Of a stretch of DNA of 64,000 bases, positions 17,101-25,170 are shown piece after piece. A program made the translations under genes and the position numbers. Origin of the DNA: Chloroflexota bacterium (lineage in GTDB: Bacteria; Chloroflexota; Anaerolineae; Aggregatilineales; Phototrophicaceae); NCBI GenBank assembly GCA_026708115.1, contig JAPOVL010000051.1:33653-97652 (forward strand), read 5' to 3'. Position 1 is the first letter of the stretch. Each line of letters begins with the position of its first letter. Below the pieces are notes generated by a model. The model had not been told where the DNA came from, ran no database searches, and saw only the letters and a list, made by a program, of their open reading frames with translations.

Positions 17101-18850
17101 TCGCTTCATCGTCTCGTCCAAGAGCGACTTCCGGGCGCGCGCCAATGAGCACCTGGGAAGAAAATTGTGATTGCTCGCGCTCGCGATCAATCGACGGGTT
17201 GGTCACGACGGCGATCGTCTCTTTGAAATAATCCGCCAAATTGACGCGCAAGTTGCTCAACGCGGCCACGGGACCGTCCCAACCGAGACTGCCTATTTGC
17301 TCCTTGGCGTTTTCGGCCAGCGACGACATAACTTCGACGTGGTAACGCTCCCAACCGAAGCCGGACATGACAGCGGCATTGACTTTGGCCGGCGCATCGG
17401 ACCAGGGCAACTTAGCGGCGGTCTTGCGCGCTTCGGGCGCTTTCTCCAACACGGCTACCGGCGCCGTCTCCATTTGTAGCTGTCGGCCGCCATCCGGCGT
17501 CGGAGGCATGGGGTAGTTGCCGCTTGGCTCTCCGCGACCATTGCCGGAGCTGGAAACCCAGATGTCGGACCCGGGCGATTCACCGGGCTTGCGGTCCCGA
17601 TACTTGTTGTAGACATATCTCTGAATTGCCGGATAGTCGAGAACTTGAATCGAGTGTCCGGTGTTGATCTCGAGAGCGATCTTTTCGCCAGGGGCCATCG
17701 GTTTGGGGCTGACAGACATGGAGTCGAGCGGATAAACCCCGCGTTCCGACGAAACAAAATACTCTTTCTCGGTTTCCCCAAACCAGAGCGGACGCAATCC
17801 CAGCGCGTCGACGCTGAATACTGCCAGATTGCCCAATCGAGAGGCGACGGCAGCCGGACCCTGCGCGAAGGGACCAAATGATTGCCGGATTTCGTCGTAC
17901 ATATCGTGGATTTCCGGCGCGTCCTGAATCAAATCGTGGCTGAATGGCGGGAAAACGTGTTCCATGGCTTCAATCAGGTCGAGGCCGTGGCGCATACACA
18001 ATGCGTAGATAGTCCGGTCGACATCCTGGGAGTCCGATCCGTTTTCCACCATCGGTATCTTCAGCATTTCCGATTCCAGCCGGAAACGGGAAATGGTGTT
18101 AAATTCGCCATTGTGTCCGATCAGACAGAAGGGCTGCGCGCGTTCAAAGATCGGGTTGGTATTTGTGCTGTAGCGAGCGTGTCCCATGGTGAGCGACGAG
18201 GCGTAGTCCGGGTCGCGCAATTCCGGGTAGTAGCGTCGCAGAATCTCGATGGTGCCTTGCACTTTGTAGACCACGCTGTGCGAGGAGAACGATGGAAAAT
18301 GCACACCGAGATCGGCTTCCAACTGGACCTGCAGTTCGAAGAGCGTCGCATCCAGCATCGCAGATGGCACTTGACCGTTGATACCGGCGATCTGCCAAAA
18401 GACGGGTTCATTCTTTTCCGCATTAGGTCCCAGAACCTGGGAATTCACGCGGCTGCTGCGGTCGATCAATATGTGCAGACCGGATTCGCTGATATGACGG
18501 CAGATCTGATCAATGATGTTTTGCGATCGCGCGCGATCGGTGGCGGGAATCATCACGTGGGCAACCCAGAAATTGCGGTCGGTCGCCAATGAAGATCTTA
18601 GCCCGGCTTCTGCTAGCCACTTGGTCCAGAGCTGACGGGGGATATCCGTCAATACGCCAACGCCATCGCCTTCGCCATTGATGTAACCAGTGCGATGCCC
18701 CATGCGCGTCAATGCTTCTATTGTTCGTTTTACGTTGCCGTGCGTGGCCTGGCCGCCCTTACGCACGGAACAAATAAGCGCACATGCGTCGCGATGATCG
18801 CGATCGATGCGATGAAGGTCGGCAAAGTTATCGTTCTGGGAATGAGTCAT
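14159..18850 (-). CDS. gltB: glutamate synthase large subunit
   Basis: Makes two glutamates from glutamine and 2-oxoglutarate. 1563 residues from the ATG at 18850, chosen because AGGAGG precedes it; an in-frame Met 11 codons upstream is less likely. Order: class II glutaminase domain, whose nucleophile is probably Cys23 after a 22-residue propeptide (RDACALICSVRKGG); central domain; FMN-binding synthase domain (about 800-1190); and the GxGxG beta-helix. A 3Fe-4S motif C-x5-C-x4-C is at C1156, C1162 and C1167. No gltD small subunit is adjacent, so the electron donor (ferredoxin or a distant GltD) is unknown. It is flanked by two PucR regulators. Confidence 0.93.
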   Translation of the reverse strand: MTHSQNDNFADLHRIDRDHRDACALICSVRKGGQATHGNVKRTIEALTRMGHRTGYINGEGDGVGVLTDIPRQLWTKWLAEAGLRSSLATDRNFWVAHVMIPATDRARSQNIIDQICRHISESGLHILIDRSSRVNSQVLGPNAEKNEPVFWQIAGINGQVPSAMLDATLFELQVQLEADLGVHFPSFSSHSVVYKVQGTIEILRRYYPELRDPDYASSLTMGHARYSTNTNPIFERAQPFCLIGHNGEFNTISRFRLESEMLKIPMVENGSDSQDVDRTIYALCMRHGLDLIEAMEHVFPPFSHDLIQDAPEIHDMYDEIRQSFGPFAQGPAAVASRLGNLAVFSVDALGLRPLWFGETEKEYFVSSERGVYPLDSMSVSPKPMAPGEKIALEINTGHSIQVLDYPAIQRYVYNKYRDRKPGESPGSDIWVSSSGNGRGEPSGNYPMPPTPDGGRQLQMETAPVAVLEKAPEARKTAAKLPWSDAPAKVNAAVMSGFGWERYHVEVMSSLAENAKEQIGSLGWDGPVAALSNLRVNLADYFKETIAVVTNPSIDREREQSQFSSQVLIGARPEVALGRDDEATLIRLEIPLLLESIPDFEDTALLRDIASQYGTMMIQDLADVFEDRVSFLSMGCPADMSIDQAIEMLQGRAVEDVLAGVQCIILDDNKVASGEELFIDPLLATAAVDKALRLADHSPNLRRRVGLVVRSGALRDMHDLSICLSLGANAILPYAMYAVCLGTAPRGSKNPLTDDHIKTYLGNSLKAIHAALQKITSTVGCHELRGYGHSFSSIGLSKNLVNLLGTPNYFGSTGRGLTWTALTNDAEERAKEFRGEVRARLKNPERFYPKMWKKAEAVAHGELTFEDYTDTLMSLEDRMPVSIRHIMSLKESSTPLNPDDVDISIKGYDMPVLISAMSFGSQGELAYRSYFEAAHQLNIICMNGEGGEIHDLLGKYPRNRGQQVASGRFGVNIAFLNSADYIEIKIGQGAKPGEGGHLPGYKVTEQIAAVRSTTPGIGLISPSNNHDLYSIEDLAQLIDELKTANPHAKVSVKLPVVPGIGIIAVGVAKAGADIITITGYTGSTGAARAHALRHVGLPAEIGVWMAHRHLIHSGLRDDVEIWVDGGMKSGRDVIKMVCLGANRVGFATLAMVAVGCTICRGCHDGTCHVGITTHVKTKEEAEKRNFKAFRPFEERGSAESIVTMFDALGDDIRKWLAKMGISNLQDIVGRADLLVQRSHHDRIDLTDLLRSVPSVQKDRAQPGGRRVTRPRNTVSKQITDIVAEYVSKGEYELTYDDEQVMAMDRALGTHLAGAIQRKSVPHGDRIRAINLSFSNSAIPGNGLAAFLDDPVNVLVEGGAQDGVGKCAVGSKISILKGLNHNGRRLDGSVGKSFAYGAQGGLFIVQGNADTRACIRMSGADVVFGGEITEPLQDGLGGLGARANLKGYAFEYMTSGRAVVLGDPGPWMCAGMTGGVVYQRVQPAMNLTVDAIRRRIASGSVVEVQPLDDEGHQDVRELLNAYIRTLEENHQSQAAEPLYALLKRPEDHFVKIAPPVARKIINES

Positions 18851-18923
18851 CTCATTTCCTCCTAACGTCCAATGTCGTCGCACAACAAAATAAGCGTCTT
18901 TGAGGACTTATTATGAATCCAGT

Positions 18924-18973
18924 ACAGTAAAACTGTTGTTTGACTTTTGTCACTTTGCACAGTATGTATACTG
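18924..18973 (-). promoter_or_regulatory. two operator-like palindromes upstream of gltB
   Basis: ACAGT-AAA-ACTGT (18924-18936) and CAGTAT-GT-ATACTG (18960-18973) share the half-site ACAGTA and lie 75-125 bases upstream of the gltB ATG, also near the end of the second pucR gene. On the minus strand CATAAT at 18909-18914 could be the gltB -10 box, with a poor -35, as expected for an activated promoter. The rest of 18851-19152 holds no gene I can support. Confidence 0.45.
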
Positions 18974-19152
18974 CATTATACCAGAACTGATCGGCGGCAC
19001 TATTGCTAGAAATTATGGACTATTCAAGCGTAGGCTTGGGCAAAATATACAAAGAGCGCAAGCCAATGTTGTTATGGACAACCAGAAACTGGAGAGCCAG
19101 TTTGCTACAAAGATGCCGTATTGCGACGAAAACGCAGTCATTTCTAGGTGAA

Positions 19153-20799
19153 TTAACTGAGAGCGAGCAATCGTCTGATGGTCAGCCCAAGGTGCAATGC
19201 CAGGCGCGTTTCCGGCCTGTTCAGGTCAATAGCGGCTATTTCGTTAATGCGATTCATGCGATAAAGCAGTGTGTTGCGATGGACGATCAGGGATTCCGCC
19301 GTTTGCGACAGATTGCCGTGGCAATTGAAAAACGCCTCCAATGTCTTGATCAAGTCAGCATTCTGGCGCATGTCATAGTCCATTAAGGGACCAAGTGTAT
19401 CCTCGCAGAAGTCGCTTAGCTTGTCTCTGTCGGATAGGCTCAGGATGAGTTGATATACGCCCAGATCGCCTATATAGAGTGGCGAGTCGGTTTGCAGGCG
19501 CTCGGCCAATTCCATGGCTTGCACAGCGTCACGGTAACTGCTGCGCCAGCCGTTGATATCCCGTGCGATCTGGCCCAAGCCAATCGCAATGCGGTATTGT
19601 GGATACTGACGGTTCAATTCTTTACTGAACGCATTGGACAGTTCCATGCTTCGATCGACGGGATTGCTGTAATCAGTCGCGTGGAAGACGACGACTTGAC
19701 CTTCTTTTTCTCTAGTCCACACCAGGGCGGAACAATTGCGGCTCGCTATGATGGTATTCACAGTGGTTTCCAACCGCCGCAGCGAGGGACGGTTTTCGCC
19801 GCGCCAAGACAAGACAAAGGCGATATGTGTTTGTGTCATCTCGTGATTGAAGCGCTCGCCCTGGCGGATCGCCTCCTGCTGACTAACGTCGCCAAGCAAG
19901 AGTCGATCAAGGAAGGTACCGCGCAGACGCTTCTCCGTTTCGTTTACTGCTTTCTGCTTTGCCATTTCCAAAGCACAGGCAGCCGCGCCGTGCTCGCAAA
20001 CCAACTGGTCAATTTCATCGAGATCGCCTTCGTGACCGATGATTGACAAGTAACCGCGGCCAACGCCCTTGGTGATCACCGGCGCAACCAAGCGGGCAAC
20101 GCCGGATATTGGCAGCGCTTGCATGAGCACGGGCGGATCGATCTCGACGACGCGGTGCCGATCATGCAATTCGACCGGCAGATTGTCCTGCTTTTTCAAA
20201 AAGAACTCGATGTCATCCCAGATTTCCACGAATTCGGGCTGGATCTTATGCGAAAGCGGATGCAGACGCTTGTCGTGAATGACGACGGCTTTCTTGGTCA
20301 AACGCGCCATGGCAGCGATTAACTCGTCCATGCCTTCGTTGCGCGAAGAGATCTGTGTCAATTGGCGATAAATCTGGGTGGCGCGGCGTTCAACTTGTCC
20401 CTTGCGATTGACCAGCAGGCTGATAATCGTCTTCTCGATATCGCGAATGCGCACATTGCTGGTTACGTTCAAGACCGGGAGGTTGCGGGCTTTTGCCTCG
20501 GCTAGGGCGGATGCGCTAACCGCGCCGCAAAAGGCAACGGCGGAGGCCTGCACGCCGGCGCACCACTGAATCAGTTCGGTGTCTCCATGCGCCTTTGGCG
20601 GATTGTTAACCGGCGCTATCAAGACAAGCTCGCGCTTTTGCAGTTGCTTGGAGGAGATGTCGTCTTCTGGATGGATCACCGTTGTCCATGTCACTGGGCG
20701 GTCCAGCAGACCTTCGCCCGACAGAATATACGTGCTCAACGGTAGCGCCAGCTTGCGAACTTCTTCTACCGTGATCTCTTGTGCGCTAGGTCTACTCAT
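19153..20799 (-). CDS. PucR-family transcriptional regulator (paralogue)
   Basis: 548 residues with the same architecture as the gene at 12436: PucR domain (about 1-130, with VTWTTVIHPEDD), middle GAF-like part ending GDLDEIDQLVCEHGAAACALEMAK, CdaR-type region, and the C-terminal helix-turn-helix near 478-515 (FFNCHGNLSQTAESLIVHRNTLLYRMNRI). It is transcribed in the same direction as gltB and ends about 300 bp upstream of it, with the palindromes described above in between. Control of glutamate synthase or of its own gene is inferred from position only. Confidence 0.85.
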   Translation of the reverse strand: MSRPSAQEITVEEVRKLALPLSTYILSGEGLLDRPVTWTTVIHPEDDISSKQLQKRELVLIAPVNNPPKAHGDTELIQWCAGVQASAVAFCGAVSASALAEAKARNLPVLNVTSNVRIRDIEKTIISLLVNRKGQVERRATQIYRQLTQISSRNEGMDELIAAMARLTKKAVVIHDKRLHPLSHKIQPEFVEIWDDIEFFLKKQDNLPVELHDRHRVVEIDPPVLMQALPISGVARLVAPVITKGVGRGYLSIIGHEGDLDEIDQLVCEHGAAACALEMAKQKAVNETEKRLRGTFLDRLLLGDVSQQEAIRQGERFNHEMTQTHIAFVLSWRGENRPSLRRLETTVNTIIASRNCSALVWTREKEGQVVVFHATDYSNPVDRSMELSNAFSKELNRQYPQYRIAIGLGQIARDINGWRSSYRDAVQAMELAERLQTDSPLYIGDLGVYQLILSLSDRDKLSDFCEDTLGPLMDYDMRQNADLIKTLEAFFNCHGNLSQTAESLIVHRNTLLYRMNRINEIAAIDLNRPETRLALHLGLTIRRLLALS

Positions 20800-20834
20800 G
20801 ATGCCATCCAGTGCTGACAGTAAATCAATATTGC

Positions 20835-21185
20835 TTAAGTCTCATTGGCAAAAACGCCAATCCCGATCACAAAAACAGCCAGCAAGACAACTGGCAATGT
20901 CATGTCCAATTCTGGTCGTTCCAGCAGGCTGTAAATCGCTATCCCAAAACTTATTGTTCCGGCGACCCAGGTCGAGAAACCAACACGCCACCTCCGCCGA
21001 TGCTGGTATATGCCAGAGGCGATTAGCACGAACCCGGCAAATAAAGGAGAAAGCGCGTTGTGCAGCGTTAGCCAGTCTGGCGCGATGCTAGGGATGACCA
21101 AAACAGCCACCAATCCAAACCAGGTTAGGCGCTCTATCCGCAATTCAGCGCTGGTCTTCGCCAGAACAGGTTCTTCTGTAGCCAT
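20835..21185 (-). CDS. small four-helix membrane protein
   Basis: 116 residues with four hydrophobic stretches at about 20-35, 43-60, 68-86 and 95-112, separated by short charged loops (IYQHRRRWRVGF follows the second). It resembles SPW-repeat or DoxX-like small membrane proteins only in general layout. No strong ribosome binding site. It stands alone upstream of the second pucR gene on the same strand, 35 bp away, so co-transcription is possible. Confidence 0.5.
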   Translation of the reverse strand: MATEEPVLAKTSAELRIERLTWFGLVAVLVIPSIAPDWLTLHNALSPLFAGFVLIASGIYQHRRRWRVGFSTWVAGTISFGIAIYSLLERPELDMTLPVVLLAVFVIGIGVFANET

Positions 21186-21374
21186 GACAAGTTAAGTCCA
21201 GTCGCACGACGGTTTGCATATTAACGGCGGGCGCCACTGTGCTTAACTTGAATTATATGGTATCGACAAAGACTTGTACATATTGCCTATATAATATTAG
21301 TGTATCCATTTCGGTTGAATCACTTCGTAGCCAAGCAATTACGGGTAAGTCATGCAACGGATCGCAAAGTCATT

Positions 21375-21605
21375 GTAGGGGCGAGCCCGTGGCTCGCCCA
21401 CCGTTCCGGCTAGGTTTTTCGGGCGACCCACCGGTAGCTGTTGAAATTCTACCCCTCATCCCCCGGCCCCTTCTCCCACCAGGGGAGAAGGGGAGCCTTG
21501 TGACCCATATTAAGCCCTTTAAGCCCCTCTCCCTTTATGGGAGAGGGGTTTGGGGTGAGGGTCTAGGCGGTTTTTCAACAGACTCCGGTGGGTCGCCCCT
21601 ACCGA
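21375..21605. repeat. CT-rich palindromic element, copy 1
   Basis: The gene-free stretch 21186-21864 contains this composite. It starts with GGGCGAGCC-CGT-GGCTCGCCC and then has long outer arms: CGGGCGACCCACCGG (21420-21434) plus TGTTGAAA, matched by TTTCAACA (21573-21580) and CCGGTGGGTCGCCC (21585-21598). The core is a CT-rich palindrome (CCCCTTCTCCC / GGGGAGAAGGGG, then CCCCTCTCCC / GGGAGAGGGG). It has no coding capacity and resembles a MITE. A related core lies at 55945. I see nothing else in the stretch. Confidence 0.7.
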
Positions 21606-21864
21606 CGACTGTTATTTTGGAGTTGCAAAAGTTAGTCGGTCCTACTCAGTCCTCGACACGGTATGCTTAACCCAAAATACCAGGGATCGCCCCTAGCGGC
21701 TGTGGGGTAGTTGTAGTTCTCAAATTCAGCCGAACTCGATACGCTGCCATACAATGGCGTTTCGACCAGGAATCAGTCAATTGTCCAGTTCCAATTTGGG
21801 GAAGCAATGGCGGATTATCTGGCTATTGCCTGGCCGTCAGGCAAGTAACCGGGCCGCGACTCAC

Positions 21865-22287
21865 TCAATGCGTCTTCTCGCGCATGAGCTTGCCGTACAT
21901 ACCGATCCAGTCGCTTGGATCGCGCGTAAGTCTGTTGACCTTGATATCGGAAAAATGCGGAAAAAGCTTGAACATAGCTTCCGGGATCTGCTCCCAATTG
22001 TCGCTCCTGACCAGTTTTTCCAAGGAAGCCGATGAAAGCGAACACCACCACCATTTTTGCTGGAAGTCATCGGCTTTTTTCCAATAGCCGCGTTTCTCCC
22101 AGGCGACGGCCGACTCCTCAACCGTGGCCTCAATCGCGCGCAAACTGAAAATAACTGCGGCCACCATATCTTTGGAACTGTCATCTATTGTTGTCTTCTG
22201 CCCGAGATGCCGCAGAATCTCGGCGACGGTTCTCATGTGCGCATTGCGACGTTTGCCAGGGCTGTTTGTGTTTATGACCCGCGCCAT
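21865..22287 (-). CDS. unrecognised protein, third gene of a three-gene cluster
   Basis: 140 residues, Trp-rich and helical: RTVAEILRHLGQKTTIDDSSKDMVAAVIFSLR, then AWEKRGYWKKADDFQQKWWW, and a C-terminal DIKVNRLTRDPSDWIGMYGKL. No membrane segment. I recall similar proteins from Chloroflexota genomes but no function. The start lies 3 bases after the stop of the preceding gene (GGGGA just upstream), so the two are translationally linked. Confidence 0.65.
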   Translation of the reverse strand: MARVINTNSPGKRRNAHMRTVAEILRHLGQKTTIDDSSKDMVAAVIFSLRAIEATVEESAVAWEKRGYWKKADDFQQKWWWCSLSSASLEKLVRSDNWEQIPEAMFKLFPHFSDIKVNRLTRDPSDWIGMYGKLMREKTH

Positions 22288-22290
22288 GGA

Positions 22291-22725
22291 CTATTCCCCG
22301 GCTGCCGGGTGATGGGGACGGATACCGCGGTAGATCCGCACGCCGCCTATAGTCTTGAGAATCGTGGCGGCGTCCCTGCCAGTGATTTCCGCTAGTTCGA
22401 GCGGATTCAGGGGTTGGTTGCCATTGACTAGCAGAGCGCGAAAAACGCTATCAATGAGGCCAATGTGCTCGCTGATGAAATCGGCTCTTTGCGATGACTC
22501 CCTGATCGCCAAACCCAATGTGTCCAACTGGAAAACTTCTCCGGTCTGTGGGTCGATGTAGTCGAAGGATTCGTGCAAGTCTTGCTGCTCGAGTTGTGTC
22601 TGTTGCTCGCGCGTCAGGTGCGTAAGCAGATAAACATGTAAGTCGTCTCGGCTTGACTCCCACCAATCATAGTCGATACGGAATTTGGTTTTTATGCTGG
22701 GCTTGATCAGATAATTGAGAGACAT
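22291..22725 (-). CDS. unrecognised protein, second gene of the cluster
   Basis: 144 residues from the ATG at 22725. An open frame reaches back to 22797 inside the upstream gene, but the conserved-looking part begins MSLNYLIKPSIKTKFRIDYDWWE. The N-terminal half has an Asp/Trp-rich segment (DYDWWESSRDDLHVYLLTHL) and DYIDPQTGEVFQLDTL. The C-terminal 35 residues (NPLELAEITGRDAATILKTIGG, then VRIYRGIRP) look like a winged-helix or other helix-turn-helix unit. It begins 16 bases after the stop of the first gene. Function unknown. Confidence 0.65.
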   Translation of the reverse strand: MSLNYLIKPSIKTKFRIDYDWWESSRDDLHVYLLTHLTREQQTQLEQQDLHESFDYIDPQTGEVFQLDTLGLAIRESSQRADFISEHIGLIDSVFRALLVNGNQPLNPLELAEITGRDAATILKTIGGVRIYRGIRPHHPAAGE

Positions 22726-22741
22726 CTGGATGGCCTTAGGA

Positions 22742-24325
22742 TCACTCGCTGAGTTTCCAGTAGTTGCCGCCGACATACTCAAATTCGGGATTGGCAACGA
22801 GCGTGGCGCAAATGGGACCCGGTGGACAGCGGCGCAAAATGTTTATGGTACTGTAAAGTACTTTGGCGTGTACCGACTTTTGCGGATTCTGTTTGCTTAG
22901 TTCGGCAATCAGACTGCGCAATAGCTTAGCAAGCGGCACCTGCTTGTTTTGCACATCCTTACCCAGGCGATCGACTTCGGAAAGCACATTGGCGCCAACA
23001 ATAATCATGTCATCGTAATCGGCGCCGATAGCTCGTTTCGCCGTGCTAAAACGGAGTTGGTCGTTATCTGTGCTTTCGACCACGGGAATCCATTCGGTGC
23101 GCGGACGATAATTGTCAAACTCAATTTCGAATCGACTGGGGTCTTTGGTCCGGTTTAGATAAACGTACGCGCCGACGGGAAGATGGTGCTTCTGGTAAAG
23201 CGCGGCCAGGCCATAAACATATTTGAACCGGTGGACAACCCAACAGGGGTATTCCTCTTTATCCAGGGTATCAACGATCGTGATGGCGATACGCGGCGTC
23301 TTGGCATCCGGGAAAACGTGCTTGGTTTCCGAATTGATGGGCAATGTGCCGACGCGTCGATGCGGATAGGTCAAGGTAATGCTGACCTCATCGTCGGGTG
23401 GCGCGGACTTCAAAGGCGAATGCTCGTCGTCCAAATCATATTCCAGTTGCAGCATTTCGTTCTTGAGCAGACCCCGATCATACTCGACCGGCAGGTACTG
23501 CAGAATCTTGGGCACCTGCCGCACCATCCGGGGCAGCAAGCGGGTCAAATGCCAAAGTATGATGCCGGCGGGTCCCACTTCGTCAAATCGTTCATCCTGG
23601 TTCATGGCGTAATTCAAGGAAAAGACTTGCAAGGGTTTTGGTGAATCCCCAAGTCCGCCAATCTGTTCCAAGATTTCATCAGGCCCCAATGGCCCTCCCC
23701 CGTGCATGTCCAAGACTGCTTCTGACAAGTGCAAATGTCCGATATCAACCTCTTGCATGAGTTCGCGTACAAACCAGGTCCCCGCGATCCGCACAAGATC
23801 GGGGTTCTTTTCCAGAGCGTCATTCACTTGTTGGATAATCGTCACTTCCGGGGCATTGACAATGTCTTCTACGGTGAATTCGCTGTGTGAATCGCCGGGG
23901 TGATGGTTGTTGTCGGGCTCGTTGAGAGGGTGCTCTCCGCTGTACTCTGTGGCAAATTCACGAAGTGGCGCATCCGGCATCGAAGCCGCGTCGTCAAATG
24001 CAACTGATGCAACTTTGAAAGGGCCCACATTGTTGTTCTTGCCGTCCCGCAATCCGATAACGGTGGCAGTACGGAAGTTCATTTGCGAAAAGGTTAATCG
24101 ATCTCCAACCGCGAAGCTCCCGCAAGGCTGGTATACCTTGGTACCTTGATATTGTTGCTCAAGCTGTCGTTTGATGTTTTCTTCGCGCTGTCTGATTATC
24201 GCAGTCGCAAGCTCTACGCTGGACAAGGGCATCTCTTTTTCCAGCAGGAGGTTGGTGATGCTATCTATGTCTTCAGCACCGATTGAGAAGCTGTACGCCC
24301 AATGTTGTGCCGGTAACAAGGTCAT
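22742..24325 (-). CDS. unrecognised multidomain protein with winged-helix-like ends, first gene of the cluster
   Basis: 527 residues, AAGGAGG before the ATG. Visible parts: a helical HTH-like start (15-58); a small beta domain at about 63-112 (VYQPCGSFAVGDRLTF, TATVIGLRDGKNNNVGPF) resembling an SH3-like or transcript-cleft module; an HTH-like segment at 183-224 (HLHLSEAVLDMHGGGPLGPDE); a long middle region; and a C-terminal segment 468-527 ending EFEYVGGNYWKLSE, the style of HARE-HTH/winged-helix modules. No catalytic motif and no membrane segment. A role in nucleic acid binding is inferred only from these HTH-like pieces. Confidence 0.65.
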   Translation of the reverse strand: MTLLPAQHWAYSFSIGAEDIDSITNLLLEKEMPLSSVELATAIIRQREENIKRQLEQQYQGTKVYQPCGSFAVGDRLTFSQMNFRTATVIGLRDGKNNNVGPFKVASVAFDDAASMPDAPLREFATEYSGEHPLNEPDNNHHPGDSHSEFTVEDIVNAPEVTIIQQVNDALEKNPDLVRIAGTWFVRELMQEVDIGHLHLSEAVLDMHGGGPLGPDEILEQIGGLGDSPKPLQVFSLNYAMNQDERFDEVGPAGIILWHLTRLLPRMVRQVPKILQYLPVEYDRGLLKNEMLQLEYDLDDEHSPLKSAPPDDEVSITLTYPHRRVGTLPINSETKHVFPDAKTPRIAITIVDTLDKEEYPCWVVHRFKYVYGLAALYQKHHLPVGAYVYLNRTKDPSRFEIEFDNYRPRTEWIPVVESTDNDQLRFSTAKRAIGADYDDMIIVGANVLSEVDRLGKDVQNKQVPLAKLLRSLIAELSKQNPQKSVHAKVLYSTINILRRCPPGPICATLVANPEFEYVGGNYWKLSE

Positions 24326-24571
24326 CGGCCTCCTTATCCTTTTGCCGCCAATCCAATTTCAAGCATAGAAACTGCCGGGGAGTTGCTGATAATCTCGATA
24401 ACGCTGCAATCCTACTGTAAGCGGTCGCTGGTCGTCAAGCGCAACTTGTGCCAATCTTGGCTCTTGACAAGGAATTACGGGAGAATCGACCAGGTTGACT
24501 ACCTTGGGTTGCGCCCAGATTTAGCTCAGCGGGTCATTCTGGTATTGGATCCGATGTGATCGAGGCGACTG

Positions 24572-24600
24572 TTGACCTAAAATTCTTGCTCGACTATACT
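24572..24600 (+). promoter_or_regulatory. sigma-70 type promoter of the rpmH operon
   Basis: TTGACC at 24572-24577, a 17-base spacer, TATACT at 24595-24600; the rpmH ATG follows 44 bases downstream. The remaining part of the 24326-24644 gap shows no gene and no DnaA-box cluster. Confidence 0.75.
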
Positions 24601-24644
24601 TACCCTTTGTGGATTGAGACGTAGCAAATGTAAAGGCAAGTGGG

Positions 24645-24824
24645 ATGTCAACCAAAAGAACATGGCAGCCAAAAGTGCGACGCCGCAAACGCGTGCATGG
24701 ATTCCGCAAGCGAATGAGTACCAGTAACGGTCGCCGTGTACTCAAGGCAAGGCGGAGGCGCGGACGTCATCAACTTGCCGTCACGCCCAACCATGTCAAG
24801 AAAGTCAACTGGAATGCAAGCTAA
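24645..24824 (+). CDS. rpmH: ribosomal protein bL34
   Basis: 59 residues. The start MSTKRTWQPKVRRRKRVHGF and GRRVLKARRRRGRHQLAV match L34, which sits near the exit of the 50S peptide tunnel. The C-terminus is about 12 residues longer than in most species (TPNHVKKVNWNAS). It is followed after three bases by rnpA, the universal order. Confidence 0.95.
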   Translation: MSTKRTWQPKVRRRKRVHGFRKRMSTSNGRRVLKARRRRGRHQLAVTPNHVKKVNWNAS

Positions 24825-24827
24825 GTG

Positions 24828-25169
24828 ATGAAAACTGCCCTAAGGCTGCGGCAGTCTAGCGATTTTGCTCGTGTGCGGCAAGAAGGCAAAGTTTATCGTC
24901 ATCCTGCAATGCTGATCAGCTTACGCGACAACGACCTGCCCCGCAATCGCTATGGCTTTGTCGTTGGCAAACGCACAGGGACCGCCGTATCTCGCAACCG
25001 AGTCAAACGCCGCCTTCGAGCTGTGATTGACGGCGTGCACGATTGTTTGGGGCAGGGCTACGATATCGTAATCGTTGCCAAACCCGCAATACTTCAGCAA
25101 CCATATAGCGAATTGCAGCGTATAGTGAATGTCTTGTTTCAGCGCGCGCGCCTGTTGAAGGTCGGCTGA
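24828..25169 (+). CDS. rnpA: ribonuclease P protein component
   Basis: 113 residues from the ATG; a GTG directly before it is the alternative start. The protein subunit of RNase P helps the catalytic RNA bind the 5' leader of pre-tRNA. It shows the N-terminal LRxSxDFxRVRxEGK and the RNR motif SRNRVKRRLRAV (residues 55-66). The gene lies between rpmH and yidD, one base before the GTG of yidD. Confidence 0.95.
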   Translation: MKTALRLRQSSDFARVRQEGKVYRHPAMLISLRDNDLPRNRYGFVVGKRTGTAVSRNRVKRRLRAVIDGVHDCLGQGYDIVIVAKPAILQQPYSELQRIVNVLFQRARLLKVG

Positions 25170-25170
25170 A

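Noticed and set aside
18900..19151. Small plus-strand ORF of 83 codons between gltB and the second pucR gene
   Set aside because: No ribosome binding site, odd composition, and it covers the palindromic promoter region of gltB.
21375..21605. CRISPR-like array in the repeat-rich gap
   Set aside because: The repeats are inverted, not evenly spaced direct repeats, and no cas gene is near.
24500..24590. tRNA-like D-arm (TTTAGCTCAGCGGG) upstream of rpmH
   Set aside because: No acceptor stem, anticodon stem or T-arm can be folded around it.
24326..24644. Possible replication origin upstream of rpmH
   Set aside because: rpmH often lies near dnaA and oriC, but I see no dnaA gene, no cluster of DnaA boxes and no strongly AT-rich unwinding region; the gap holds only the rpmH promoter.
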